From the NCBI RefSeq assembly GCF_010119225.1, contig NZ_WNKF01000002.1, positions 248,001 to 312,000 of the forward strand: 64,000 nucleotides of DNA, in the 5' to 3' direction. The position numbers and the translations under genes were made by a program. Source of the DNA: Cyclobacterium roseum. GTDB lineage: Bacteria; Bacteroidota; Bacteroidia; Cytophagales; Cyclobacteriaceae. Below, one piece after another: positions 42,578 through 52,147 of the stretch (its first letter is position 1; each line of letters starts with the position of its first letter). The notes beneath the pieces are model-generated. The model searched no databases. It had not been told where the DNA came from and worked only from the letters and a program-made list of their open reading frames with translations.

Positions 42578-43932
42578 TCTTCATCGAGAATTTTCATGCG
42601 TTCAAAATAATCTTTGGTAGCCGCTATCACCTTAGGAGAAAGGTACAAGGCAGAAATCATGGTGGGGAAAGCCATTACCGCATACATACCGTCCACGAAA
42701 CTCATCACCACACTTAGGGAGGTAACCGCTCCCCCGACTATGGTGATCAGGTAAAAGTAATTGTAATAATCAGCCTTATCAGCACCAAACAGGTAATTAA
42801 AGCATTTGTGACCGTAATAGGAATAGGTAAACATGGTGGAAAGGGCGAAAATAAGTACGGCAGCCATCAATAGGTATTTTCCAATTCCGGGTAAGCCCTG
42901 TTCAAATGCCGACAAAGTCAGTAATACCCCATCACGCTCCCCCGTTTGCCAAACCCCGGTAACCAAAATAACCAGGGCTGTCAGCGTACAAACGACGATC
43001 GTGTCAATAAAAGGGCCCAGCATGGCAATCAAGCCTTCTCTTACCGGCTCGCTGGTTTTCGAGGCACCATGCACCATGGGCGCCGTTCCGATTCCCGCTT
43101 CGTTGGAAAACGCGGCCCTTCTGGCACCGATGATAATTACCTGCCCCACAGCTCCTCCCAAAACCGCTTTACCGGTAAAGGCATCTTCTATAATGAACAA
43201 AAGCATCTCTGGCACCTCTCCCAGGTTTTTGAAAAGAATGATGAATACGCAGACAAAATACATGGTCACCATAAAAGGCACCAACCGGGAGGCTACTTTT
43301 GCAATCCGTTGGATACCTCCCAAAATGACCACCGCTACCAATAACATTACCGTGATTCCAATAATCCAGCGGGATGTCTGACCCCAGTCCAAACCAAATG
43401 GGCGCAACAGCACCACCCGCAAGACTTCCGTTAGTTGATTGGCCTGAAAAATGGCCAGCAAACCCATGATCCCGGCCACACAAAATATGACGGAAAGAAA
43501 CCGCCATTTTTTCCCCATACCCTCTTCTATTACGTACATGGGACCTCCCTGAACGTGACCTGAGGAATCTTTTCCCCGGTACATGATGGCGAGGGTACAG
43601 GTAAAGAATTTGGTGGCCATGCCCACAAATGCCGAAACCCACATCCAGAAAATGGCTCCCGGGCCTCCCGTACCGATCGCCAGGGCCACGCCACTGATAT
43701 TCCCCAAACCTACGGTAGCGGCGATGGCAGAAGACAGTGCCTGCAAAGAGGTAATGTCTCCCGAAGCATTGGGGTCATCGTACTTGCCTCCCACTACTTT
43801 CATCGCATGCCGCAATCCGCGGAATGGGATAAAGCGGGAATAAAACAACATGAAAAAACCACCGCCCATCAACAAGACCAACAATGGTGTTCCCCAAATC
43901 CAATTACTGAAGGCAATGATTAAATCTCCCAA
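42574..43932 (-). CDS. AGCS-family sodium:alanine (amino acid) symporter
   Basis: The 452-residue protein has about eleven membrane helices and AGCS motifs: GGKYDDPNASGDITSLQALS with SSAIAATVGLGNISGVALAI following, RGKDSSGHVQGGPMYVIEEG, and RRAAFSNEAGIGTAPMVHGA. AGCS carriers import alanine or glycine with Na+. The gene precedes glycerate kinase in one operon. Length and motif set are complete. Confidence 0.95.
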   Translation of the reverse strand: MGDLIIAFSNWIWGTPLLVLLMGGGFFMLFYSRFIPFRGLRHAMKVVGGKYDDPNASGDITSLQALSSAIAATVGLGNISGVALAIGTGGPGAIFWMWVSAFVGMATKFFTCTLAIMYRGKDSSGHVQGGPMYVIEEGMGKKWRFLSVIFCVAGIMGLLAIFQANQLTEVLRVVLLRPFGLDWGQTSRWIIGITVMLLVAVVILGGIQRIAKVASRLVPFMVTMYFVCVFIILFKNLGEVPEMLLFIIEDAFTGKAVLGGAVGQVIIIGARRAAFSNEAGIGTAPMVHGASKTSEPVREGLIAMLGPFIDTIVVCTLTALVILVTGVWQTGERDGVLLTLSAFEQGLPGIGKYLLMAAVLIFALSTMFTYSYYGHKCFNYLFGADKADYYNYFYLITIVGGAVTSLSVVMSFVDGMYAVMAFPTMISALYLSPKVIAATKDYFERMKILDEE

Positions 43933-44093
43933 GTTTCTCTAATTTTAGTGGCCAAAAATTCGATTAATATCCCTCCAAAGTAAGGATAAATTCCGAAAAT
44001 ACCCTTGAGCCGATCTGATAAATAGGTTACTTATGGTAGCCAAATTCCCGAAAGCTTTCTATTTTTGCGGGAATGCCCGCAAATTCTTCCCCC

Positions 44094-45179
44094 ATGATCC
44101 GAAAACCACAAACCGTTGTTATCAAAATAGGCTCCAATGTATTGACCCTGGACGATGGGAGTCCGGACGTTCAACGCATGCGTAATTTAGTGGATCAGAT
44201 GGCCTTTCTCCTGGAAAAAGGAATTCGGGTAGTTTTGGTTACTTCCGGAGCGGTAGCCTTTGGACGAAAATCCCAGCAACTCTCCACGAAAACCGATGCT
44301 GTTTCCAAAAAACAAGTTTGGGCGGCGATCGGACAGATTGCCCTCATCCGCTCGTATCAGGAATTGTTTTCCCAAAAGGGCTATCCCATTGCCCAATTGA
44401 TGGTGACGAAGGAAGATTTCCGTGACCGGACCCATTACCTGAACATGAAAAACTGCCTGGACGGTTTGCTCAAAAATCAAGTGGTCCCGGTGATCAATGA
44501 AAACGATGCCGTGGCAGTCACCGAACTGATGTTTACGGATAATGACGAACTGGCCGGATTGGTGGCCGCCATGATTGATGCCGACAGCCTGATCCTGCTC
44601 ACCAATGTGGACGGTATTTATAAAGGGCATCCCTCCGATCCGGGTTCTGAATTAATTGCCCATGTAGGGCAGAAAATGCCCGATCTCAGCCAGTACATTG
44701 CCACAGGTACTTCTTCCTTCGGCCGTGGCGGAATGTTGACCAAAATGACCATGGCCAAAAAATCTGCGGATCTGGGAATTGAAGTAATGATTGCCAATGG
44801 AAAAAAGGAGGGGGTTTTAACCGACTTTTACCACCAGAAACTCCGCTGTACCTATTTTGAACCTGGAAAATCCAAACACAATCAAAAGAAATGGATTGCC
44901 CATAGCGACACCTATTCCAAAGGAGAGATAATGATCAATGAGGGAGCCAAGAAAGCCCTGCTCTCCGAAAAAATTACCAGCCTGTTGCCCATAGGCATTC
45001 TGTCCATCAACGGAGACTTTCTGAAGGGAGACATTATCCGCATCATGGATGCCACCGGCCAACGAATCGGGTTGGGGAAGGCCGAATACGGTGCGGAAAC
45101 GGCCCGGGACAAAATTGGCCTCAGCGGGCAAAGGCCATTGGTACATTATGATTACCTTTACATTTCTGAATCGAACTGA
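44094..45179 (+). CDS. proB: glutamate 5-kinase
   Basis: This enzyme makes gamma-glutamyl phosphate, the first step of proline synthesis. The 361-residue protein has the amino-acid-kinase domain (VVIKIGSNVLTLDDG, VLVTSGAVAFGRK, VVPVINENDAV, SSFGRGGMLTKM) and a C-terminal PUA domain (about 275-355, KGEIMINEGAKKALL). I use the ATG at 44094, since family members start about seven residues before VVIKIG. A TATTTTTG box at 44060-44067 would place the transcription start at about 44073, where an alternative in-frame ATG lies. proA follows after 27 bp. Confidence 0.96.
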   Translation: MIRKPQTVVIKIGSNVLTLDDGSPDVQRMRNLVDQMAFLLEKGIRVVLVTSGAVAFGRKSQQLSTKTDAVSKKQVWAAIGQIALIRSYQELFSQKGYPIAQLMVTKEDFRDRTHYLNMKNCLDGLLKNQVVPVINENDAVAVTELMFTDNDELAGLVAAMIDADSLILLTNVDGIYKGHPSDPGSELIAHVGQKMPDLSQYIATGTSSFGRGGMLTKMTMAKKSADLGIEVMIANGKKEGVLTDFYHQKLRCTYFEPGKSKHNQKKWIAHSDTYSKGEIMINEGAKKALLSEKITSLLPIGILSINGDFLKGDIIRIMDATGQRIGLGKAEYGAETARDKIGLSGQRPLVHYDYLYISESN

Positions 45180-45206
45180 TCATTGCCCGGAATAGACATC
45201 CTTTCT

Positions 45207-46457
45207 ATGAAAAACCTGGAAAAAACCTTTCAAAACGTTCAAGCTGCCAGCAGGCAATTGTCCCTGCTGTCCGAAGCGAAAATCAACAAAATACTGGATG
45301 ACCTGGCCATGGCCGCCATCAAATACACACCTGAAATCCTGGATGCCAATCAGGAGGATCTAGACCGCATGGATCCGTCTGATCCCAAATATGACCGGCT
45401 TAAACTCAGCGAAGAACGGCTAGAAAATATCGCCGAGGACCTCATCAATGTGGCCAAACTGGACACGCCACTTGGAACGGTATTGGCCGAAAAAAAGCTA
45501 CCCAACGGCCTGGAACTTCAGAAAATCAGCGTTCCCATCGGGGTGATCGGCATCATCTACGAGTCCCGCCCCAATGTTACCTTTGACGTTTTTAGCCTAT
45601 GCCTAAAGACCGGAAATGCCTTGGTGCTGAAGGGTGGGTCGGATGCCCATGCCTCCAATACCCTCATTCTGGAGGTGATCCATTCCGTTTTGAAAAAAAA
45701 TAAAATTACTACCGATATAGTGGCTCTGCTTCCTGCCGACAGGGAAGCCACCAAAGAACTATTACAGGCGGTTGGCTACGTGGATGTCATCATTCCAAGG
45801 GGAAGCCAGGGGCTGATAGACTTTGTCCGGAACAATTCCAAAGTTCCCGTGATCGAAACCGGAGCTGGAATCGTTCACACCTACTTTGACCGCTCCGCCA
45901 ACCTGGAAAAAGGCACGGCCATTATCTGCAATGCCAAAACCAGACGGGTAAGTGTCTGCAATGCCCTGGACTGCCTGCTGCTGGACAAAAGCCGGCTGGA
46001 TGACCTGCCAACAATAGCCAAGCCACTTGCTGAAAAAGGGGTAACCATCTTTGCCGATACTGCCGCCTTCGGAGCCCTGTCCGGAAAGTATCCGGAAGAT
46101 CTGTTGCAGCCAGCTGAAGAAAGCCATTTTGGAACAGAATTCCTGTCGCTCCACATGGCCATCAAATCCGTGGATGGGCTGGATGCCGCACTGGAACACA
46201 TAGCCAGGTACAGCAGCAAACATAGCGAAGCCATCATTGCGGAAGATGAAAAGACCATTGCCCATTTTCTACGGGCAGTAGATGCGGCAGCGGTATATGC
46301 CAATGCCTCGACGGCCTTTACGGATGGAGCCCAATTTGGATTGGGTGCGGAGATTGGTATCAGTACCCAGAAACTGCATGCCAGAGGCCCCATGGCACTG
46401 GAAGAGATGACTTCCTACAAATGGGTGATCCGTGGAAACGGCCAAGTCCGTCCCTAA
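45207..46457 (+). CDS. proA: glutamate-5-semialdehyde dehydrogenase (gamma-glutamyl phosphate reductase)
   Basis: The 416-residue protein catalyses the NADPH-dependent second step of proline synthesis. Family features are [35 protein letters not shown], the catalytic cysteine in CNALDCLL near residue 258, and the C-terminal [21 protein letters not shown] start at the ATG at 45207 rather than the TTG 24 bp upstream. It is in an operon with proB; proC is not in the window. A DUF1905 gene follows after 22 bp. Confidence 0.96.
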   Translation: MKNLEKTFQNVQAASRQLSLLSEAKINKILDDLAMAAIKYTPEILDANQEDLDRMDPSDPKYDRLKLSEERLENIAEDLINVAKLDTPLGTVLAEKKLPNGLELQKISVPIGVIGIIYESRPNVTFDVFSLCLKTGNALVLKGGSDAHASNTLILEVIHSVLKKNKITTDIVALLPADREATKELLQAVGYVDVIIPRGSQGLIDFVRNNSKVPVIETGAGIVHTYFDRSANLEKGTAIICNAKTRRVSVCNALDCLLLDKSRLDDLPTIAKPLAEKGVTIFADTAAFGALSGKYPEDLLQPAEESHFGTEFLSLHMAIKSVDGLDAALEHIARYSSKHSEAIIAEDEKTIAHFLRAVDAAAVYANASTAFTDGAQFGLGAEIGISTQKLHARGPMALEEMTSYKWVIRGNGQVRP

Positions 46458-46479
46458 GTACGTTCAGGTTCCTTAGCTC

Positions 46480-46944
46480 ATGATCTCTGATAAAACCCCA
46501 CTGGTTCATCAACGAAAGCTTCTGGAAAAATTTCCCGGAAAAGGGGGATGGACCTACATTTCGCTGGCAGAAGTACCTTATGAGAAACGTTTTCCCTTTG
46601 GAATGGTACGCGTTCAGGGCAGCCTGGACGATTACCTCTTGGGTACCGTCAAGCTAATGCCCAAGGGAAATAAGGAACTGTTTTTGCCGGTAAATGCCAG
46701 GATTCGTAAGGTCCTGGGCAAAGAGGCCGGAGATGAAGTGCTGGTGAAATTATACAAAGTAGCCGCACCCGCCTCCATTCCGAAAGAAGTACTTGTCTGC
46801 CTGAAGGATAGTCCGGGTAGCCTGGAGAAATTTTATTCCCTACCTGTATGGAAGCAAACCCTGTATTTGGAAGCCATTGTGGATGCCAAATCTTCGGATG
46901 AAAAAACGGCTAACATCTTAAAGTTGCTGGAGGTTTTGGAGTAA
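46480..46944 (+). CDS. DUF1905/YdeI-like (OmdA-type) protein
   Basis: The 154-residue protein has an N-terminal DUF1905 domain (about 10-95, GGWTYISLAEVPYEKRFPFG, VRVQGSLDDYLLGTVKLMP, LPVNARIRKVLGKEAGDEV) and a short C-terminal YdeI/OmdA-like helical region (SLPVWKQTLYLEAIVDA). The biochemical role of this family is not established; the YdeI group was linked to bacteriocin protection in some species. It lies 22 bp after proA and may be cotranscribed, with no evident tie to proline synthesis. Confidence 0.85.
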   Translation: MISDKTPLVHQRKLLEKFPGKGGWTYISLAEVPYEKRFPFGMVRVQGSLDDYLLGTVKLMPKGNKELFLPVNARIRKVLGKEAGDEVLVKLYKVAAPASIPKEVLVCLKDSPGSLEKFYSLPVWKQTLYLEAIVDAKSSDEKTANILKLLEVLE

Positions 46945-47265
46945 AATTTCCGGCCGGGAGAAAAAGGCAGCACCAGCTGCGCCCGTTGCGAATGCTTTGC
47001 GGCCGCAGCGAGAAAAAGAGTTCATGTCGAGTACGCCGCGGAGGCCATCTAAAGCACATGCAAGAGTGATATATCTGCAAAATCCGTTAAAAATTCAGAA
47101 TCGATCTCCTTGAATCAATTGGCTACTGCTTTAGCTGTAGGCACTAAGGAATGCACCAATATCCCCGGCTTTAGCCAAACCATTTATCCAAAAAGCTAAA
47201 AATCCCCATTTTACCATAAATACCCCGTTCCGATCGTGGAATGGGTACAGGATAATATCATCATT
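46945..47265. other. 321-bp intergenic region with a REP-like element
   Basis: The first 120 bp are unusually GC-rich for a spacer (GGCAGCACCAGCTGCGC, GCGGCCGCAGCGAG). The second half holds one REP-like A element (about 47115-47187: CTACTGCTTTAGCTGTAG followed by GGCTTTAGCC). No gene or clear terminator is seen between the converging DUF1905 and propeller genes. Confidence 0.6.
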
Positions 47266-48417
47266 TCATTCACTTATCGCCACCCTAACAAATCCCATCT
47301 CATCTTCTCGATTCTTAAAAACCCACAACACCCCGTCCTTCACAAAATATTTAGAAGAGGGATTGATAGTAAGCTTAGGTATTGGTGTTTCACTTAGCAG
47401 ATTAAATTCCATATCAAAAACACTGAGAAATACATCGATATTAGTTGTTTCATGGAGCAATCTTCTCTCTCGTTTTTCTTCACCAAATCTTCTTGAGGAT
47501 GAGAGCCTCAAATACCTCTTGTTTTGTAGGTCCCAAACCAAGGGGCCAAAACTTACCTGTTCGTGGTAAGATTCCAGGGCATTGATCCTGTCCTCAATCG
47601 AATTTATTAAGTCACCTTCGGTAGCTATTGTTACCTTGCTTGGTGTATGTTGGGAGGAATAAGTCACTTGTTGAAGTTCATCGTTTTCCGGAGAGTACAC
47701 ATAAAAATCGTTTGAAAACTCATGGGAAATGATCATCTTATCCTGTTGACTGGTTATAAAGACCCGGGGATCCCATTTATTATAAGTTGTCAGATCTCCA
47801 AGTGTGTATTTTTTATAATTCCCGTTAGGATCAATTTCAAATGTAGAAATAAGGGTGTCCGCTATGTTTAGCTTTTTTAATGATATCCGATTTGTCGAAT
47901 GGTCAGTAACCAATCCAAAGGCCAGGTGATCAAAGCTGGGATTTGCCATTTGCTGGTATACATTTTCTTTGTCAGCCATTCCTCCCTGCGCGAGGGAAAT
48001 ATTATTCCAATCAAATTTTTTCACCAGCCTGCCTTCTAAATTAAAATGGCCTCCAAATTGCCCTGCGAGGAACAATTTTCCATTCCCCAAACTTTTGAGC
48101 GAGGAGATCCATGAACCGGTACCATCCGGGCCTTCTTTTTGAAGCGGATATTTGTCCACGAGTTCCAGCCGGTCCAGATCTATCTTTTCAATGCTGTGGT
48201 CAAATTCGCTGTAGTTATACAGAAACGCATCTTCCTGACAGTAATCCGAGACTTGCAATAGATATTCCAAGTACAAAATCTCTCCCATGGAGTCTACTAC
48301 CACGGAATCAACGCTGTAAGAAATTGTTTCAACGTTTGCGGCATCTTGCGATTTTCCGCAGGAAAAACCTACAATAAGTAAAATGCCAAGAAAAGTTCTG
48401 TTGAACATTGGATTCAA
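47266..48417 (-). CDS. DUF4221-like beta-propeller lipoprotein (paralog 1)
   Basis: The 383-residue protein has a lipobox in LLIVGFSCGKS (C20) and a body of beta-propeller-like repeats. It shares with its neighbours a start 'SVDSVVVDSMGEILYLEY', a KEGPDGTGSW segment and the C-terminal 'Y-F-V-K-D-G-V-L-W-V-F-K-N-R-E-D-E-M-G-F-V-R' pattern. It resembles the six-bladed beta-propeller lipoproteins of Bacteroidota annotated as DUF4221, whose function is unknown. The closest relative is the gene at 49209. It is the last of six minus-strand paralogs and is separated from the next by a 790-bp repeat-bearing spacer. Confidence 0.8.
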   Translation of the reverse strand: MNPMFNRTFLGILLIVGFSCGKSQDAANVETISYSVDSVVVDSMGEILYLEYLLQVSDYCQEDAFLYNYSEFDHSIEKIDLDRLELVDKYPLQKEGPDGTGSWISSLKSLGNGKLFLAGQFGGHFNLEGRLVKKFDWNNISLAQGGMADKENVYQQMANPSFDHLAFGLVTDHSTNRISLKKLNIADTLISTFEIDPNGNYKKYTLGDLTTYNKWDPRVFITSQQDKMIISHEFSNDFYVYSPENDELQQVTYSSQHTPSKVTIATEGDLINSIEDRINALESYHEQVSFGPLVWDLQNKRYLRLSSSRRFGEEKRERRLLHETTNIDVFLSVFDMEFNLLSETPIPKLTINPSSKYFVKDGVLWVFKNREDEMGFVRVAISE

Positions 48418-49208
48418 AGGTGTATGTAATAAAAGTAAAGCAACATTTCCTAAACCTATTCATTTTCAGGATATAATGGAAGTAAAATGAGTTAGTTTAA
48501 CCATTTTTAACCCCAAATCATGGACGGGTAAATAGGAATAGGCTAGTTCCTATTGAATATTTATATCAATTGCCTACTGCTTTAGCTGTAGGCTATAATG
48601 AATTCGCCAGCATCATTGGCTTTAGCCAAAACTTTATCTCAAACCCTAACATCCAAATTTATAGTTCAACCTGTGAATTGGGCAATTACTTTATTGAAGG
48701 GGCTAATGATTTGCTGGTGTTCTTCCCAGCAATTTTGGCTAAAGCCAGGGGATTGGAAATCTATAATTTGGAATGGGCTAAAGCCCAATTCTATTGAGGG
48801 TTGTTCGGTTAAAGATAGATCTATCATGATCCGGAAGCAGCTTTACCTATCATCAATTGCCTGATAGCTATAGGCAATCGGAAAATTGTCCGCATCCCAG
48901 GCTTTAGCTAAACCTGGATAACCCAACACCCGTCCTATCAAAAATTTGGGCTAAAGCCCAGGACATTGGATTGCTATATTTTTGAATGGGCTAAAGCCGC
49001 ATTCCTATTGAAGAGGGATCGCCCATTGATTTCAGCCATAATTTGGAATCAGGGTTCTTTTGATTCAATTGCCTCCTGCTTTAGCTGGAGGCAATGTTGA
49101 ATTTATCGATGTCCCCGGCTTTAGCCAAACCATTTATCCCTGAAAGCTCAAATAAGAATTACACCATAAATGCTTCGGCTCCGTCATAAACAGGATAACC
49201 TCATAATG
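48418..49208. repeat. 791-bp spacer carrying REP-like elements
   Basis: The spacer holds three A-type hairpins (from about 48567, 48854 and 49070: GCCTxCTGCTTTAGCTGxAGGC or degraded forms, each followed by GGCTTTAGCC) and two B-type elements (about 48734-48800 and 48946-49015, with GGGCTAAAGCCC pairs). The segment 48565-48840 is duplicated at 51798-52073. No gene is supported. Confidence 0.85.
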
Positions 49209-50327
49209 CTATTCGCTAATCGCCAACCTGATAAACCCCATTTCATCTTCCATATTTTCATACATCCAAACCTTCCCATCCTTGACAAAATGCCTTCCGG
49301 GCTTTTTGGTCAATTGGGGGACTAAAATTTCTCCCAGCATGTTTAAGTCCTTGTCAAATGCTGTTAAATACACCATCGTTTTGCTCTCATTTTCCTCATA
49401 GGAAAACCGGTAAAAACATTGTCTGTCACTATCCCAAAAGGGTGACATGAAATTAACTTCTTGTTTATACCTTGCATATTCAACCTTAAATTCCTCAGGA
49501 GTTTCATGTACTTTTTGGTATTCTTTCTCTTTTTGGTTGGCAGTAAGCTGGCTATCGTATGATTTCATAAACAAAGAATCCATCTCCGTGTCGTACCACA
49601 TCAGAGCATTCGTGATTTCATTCGATAGTATCACTTTTTTACCAAACTTTTCTATCCCCACTTTTGGTGATTCGCTCATATGAACTGTAGCCTTTCCTGA
49701 GATCGTATATTCAAAGCTATAATCAGGTAATCTCTCAAAGCTTTTTAGCTCAACTCTGGAAGTTTCATATTCCTCCAAATGGAGCAGTCCCAAAACAAAC
49801 CTTTTATCCTCATATCCTTGAATCAATCCATATAGTCGCTTTGCATCAGGGTCCAATAACACCCTATCTCCCTTTAACAGATCGCCCCCGTTATGCCAAT
49901 CCGCCAAAGAGAAGTTTTCATAATAAACAGTCATTAACTTTTCCCCTTCCATAGAGAATAAGGAGCTCTGATACATACCCGTTATGGAAACATGGCTTTC
50001 ATCGATAATTCTCATCACCCCTATCCCCGGCCCGGTCCCGTTCGGTCCTTCTTTTTCAAAAGGGAGCTTTTCCTCCAGGCGCAACTCATTCAGGTTAATT
50101 TTCTCCAGGGTATGGTCATCACCATTGAAATTATAAAAATATTTCCCGTCCTTACCCATGTCAGCATTCAAAAGCTGGTGCTTCACAAAGAGAATTTCAT
50201 CACCGGAATCGATCATTACGGTGTCCAGAGAAAATTGCCGATTGGAAAAGTAGTCCGGACCGGTTTTGCCCACTTTCCCCTCACAGGAAACCAATAAAAT
50301 AATGGCGAGGTACCATACATTTCGCAT
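49209..50327 (-). CDS. DUF4221-like beta-propeller lipoprotein (paralog 2)
   Basis: The 372-residue protein has a lipobox in AIILLVSCEGK (C15) and the same layout as paralog 1: 'SLDTVMIDSGDEILFVKHQL', 'FEKEGPNGTGPGIGVMRI', 'FMSPFWDSDRQCFYRFSYEE' and a C-terminus 'HFVKDGKVWMYENMEDEMGF'. The two are clearly a duplicated pair. It starts 18 bp after the stop of paralog 3, so paralogs 2 and 3 are probably cotranscribed. It is expected at the outer membrane or cell surface; ligand and role are unknown. Confidence 0.8.
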   Translation of the reverse strand: MRNVWYLAIILLVSCEGKVGKTGPDYFSNRQFSLDTVMIDSGDEILFVKHQLLNADMGKDGKYFYNFNGDDHTLEKINLNELRLEEKLPFEKEGPNGTGPGIGVMRIIDESHVSITGMYQSSLFSMEGEKLMTVYYENFSLADWHNGGDLLKGDRVLLDPDAKRLYGLIQGYEDKRFVLGLLHLEEYETSRVELKSFERLPDYSFEYTISGKATVHMSESPKVGIEKFGKKVILSNEITNALMWYDTEMDSLFMKSYDSQLTANQKEKEYQKVHETPEEFKVEYARYKQEVNFMSPFWDSDRQCFYRFSYEENESKTMVYLTAFDKDLNMLGEILVPQLTKKPGRHFVKDGKVWMYENMEDEMGFIRLAISE

Positions 50328-50345
50328 CTTGTATTTGTTTTAAAA

Positions 50346-51530
50346 TCAATCCATACCATTCTTATTCTCCACCCTGAGTTCCACCCGAAACAGTCGAAAA
50401 TAATCCCGCTCCACTTCTTCATCCGGTTTTTCTTGCATCCAGAGTTCATTATTCCTGAGCAACATGCTTTCCGGAGTCAATCCATCGGGAACAAAATCAC
50501 TGACCTTATGGCCTTCAGCGTCCAGAATGGCTATTCTTTTGGCATATTTCTTCAGCATTCTTTCCCTGAATAGTAGGTTTTCCTGTTGGGTTTTATTCTC
50601 GTTTTCGGCTTCCTTATCTGCATCAGAATAGCCAGGGAAATAGGCGATCACAAAATATCCAGCTATCTTCTTGATATTCAAAATATTGCCTGAAGTGAAT
50701 CTCAAGGTACCGTCAATGGAATTGTCATTTGAACCGCTGAAATACCGGTAGTCTTTCAGGTCAACAGGAACACTTGAAAGCAGAGAATAAGGTTTGTTTA
50801 AGCTGAAAACATAGATCACTGGTTCGGCTCCAAATACCACATATATGCGGTCATCTGCCAGGGTAAAAGAAGGTGCCCAGGAATCTCTAAAAAAGTATTT
50901 TCCACTTCTGAAAATACTGCTTTCGGGAAATTGGATAAAGGGTTCCTTCTCTCCTGTTTTTGGATCCAGCCAATTTAATAACCTCATTTCATTGTAAGCA
51001 TCGATGCTACTGTAGTCGATATGCCGGGATCCCTGATCTACATATAAATATTTGCCGTTCCATTTTTCCATTCCAAAGCCCATAGCCTTCCAGGTAAAAT
51101 TTGGAACCCGAAAATCTTTCAGTTTTACCTGGGATTGAAGTTCTCCGGTAAAATCATAAGTCATAAATCCATTGTATCCATAGACCAGAAAAGTTTTGTC
51201 ATCAAGAATTCTTAATGTTGACATAAGCCCACCGTAACTATCTGGCCTATCGCTGAGTTTTGAAAACGAGGTAACTATATGGCCCTCAAAATTGGCAACC
51301 ATGATGTCTTCAGAAAATTGCCTGTGCTCCATAAATAAGATAGTCCCGGACTTGGGGTCAAGGTCATGGACGGAAGGATTTCCCAGGTAATCAATCCGGA
51401 TACTGTCCAGCTTTTCAAAGTAAACAGTAGTAGCAGCACCTTCGGTCTCTTTATTCCGGGTATCCTTGTTTCCGGAATCGCAGGAAAGCAACAGGAGGCC
51501 CATCCAAAAGATAATAAAGATTCGATGCAT
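50346..51530 (-). CDS. beta-propeller lipoprotein (paralog 3)
   Basis: The 394-residue protein has a lipobox in WMGLLLLSCDSG (C17) followed by TVYFEKLDSIRIDYLGNPSV and propeller-like strands. It ends 'NELWMQEKPDEEVERDYFRL'. I start it at the ATG at 51530, because an upstream frame to 51593 adds a non-signal lead. It is closely related to paralog 5 (53379), above all in a tract of about 109 bp coding for residues after the lipid cysteine that is almost identical in DNA. No function is known. Confidence 0.8.
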   Translation of the reverse strand: MHRIFIIFWMGLLLLSCDSGNKDTRNKETEGAATTVYFEKLDSIRIDYLGNPSVHDLDPKSGTILFMEHRQFSEDIMVANFEGHIVTSFSKLSDRPDSYGGLMSTLRILDDKTFLVYGYNGFMTYDFTGELQSQVKLKDFRVPNFTWKAMGFGMEKWNGKYLYVDQGSRHIDYSSIDAYNEMRLLNWLDPKTGEKEPFIQFPESSIFRSGKYFFRDSWAPSFTLADDRIYVVFGAEPVIYVFSLNKPYSLLSSVPVDLKDYRYFSGSNDNSIDGTLRFTSGNILNIKKIAGYFVIAYFPGYSDADKEAENENKTQQENLLFRERMLKKYAKRIAILDAEGHKVSDFVPDGLTPESMLLRNNELWMQEKPDEEVERDYFRLFRVELRVENKNGMD

Positions 51531-52147
51531 AGCCGGTAAATTTTTAAGCATGGAAAGAGGAAGACCTGTAATAATACCTAAGGTATGTTTCAACTATTAA
51601 TTTAATAATTAAAATATTAAAATCAAACTTTTCTTAGGAGACCAATTAGATTTGAGAGTTGCCCGATCCGAAATTTGGGCTAAAGCCCATAACTTTTGAT
51701 TACTATTTTACTGAATGGGCTATTTCCTATTGAGATAGGTTCGGATATTGATTTATCTGCCAAAATCCGTCTACAATTTCAGGATCAATCCCATTAAATC
51801 AATTGCCTACTGCTTTAGCTGTAGGGAACCTGGAATGTACCAGCATCCCAGGCTTTAGCCAAAACGTTATCCCCAAACCCTAAAATCCAAATTTACAGTT
51901 CAACCTTTGGATTGGGCAATTACCTATTGAAGGAGCTAATGATTTGCTGGTGTTCTTCCCTGCAATTTAGGCTAAAGCCAGGGGTTTGGATATCTATAAT
52001 TAGAAATGGGCTAAAGCCCAATCCTATTGAGGGTTGTTCGGTTAAAGATAGATCCATCATGATCCGGAAACAGAAGTTTTTTGAATCACTCGCCTACTTA
52101 TCTAGCTTTAGATTCCCCGATCTGAATGGTTTCGAAGAGAGCTGGGG
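51531..52147. repeat. 617-bp spacer carrying REP-like elements
   Basis: The first 130 bp are AT-rich and probably carry the promoter of paralogs 3 and 2. A B element lies at about 51673-51740, an A element at about 51798-51870 and a B element at about 51967-52040. The block 51798-52073 matches 48565-48840 base for base in length (276 bp) with scattered substitutions. No gene is supported. Confidence 0.85.
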
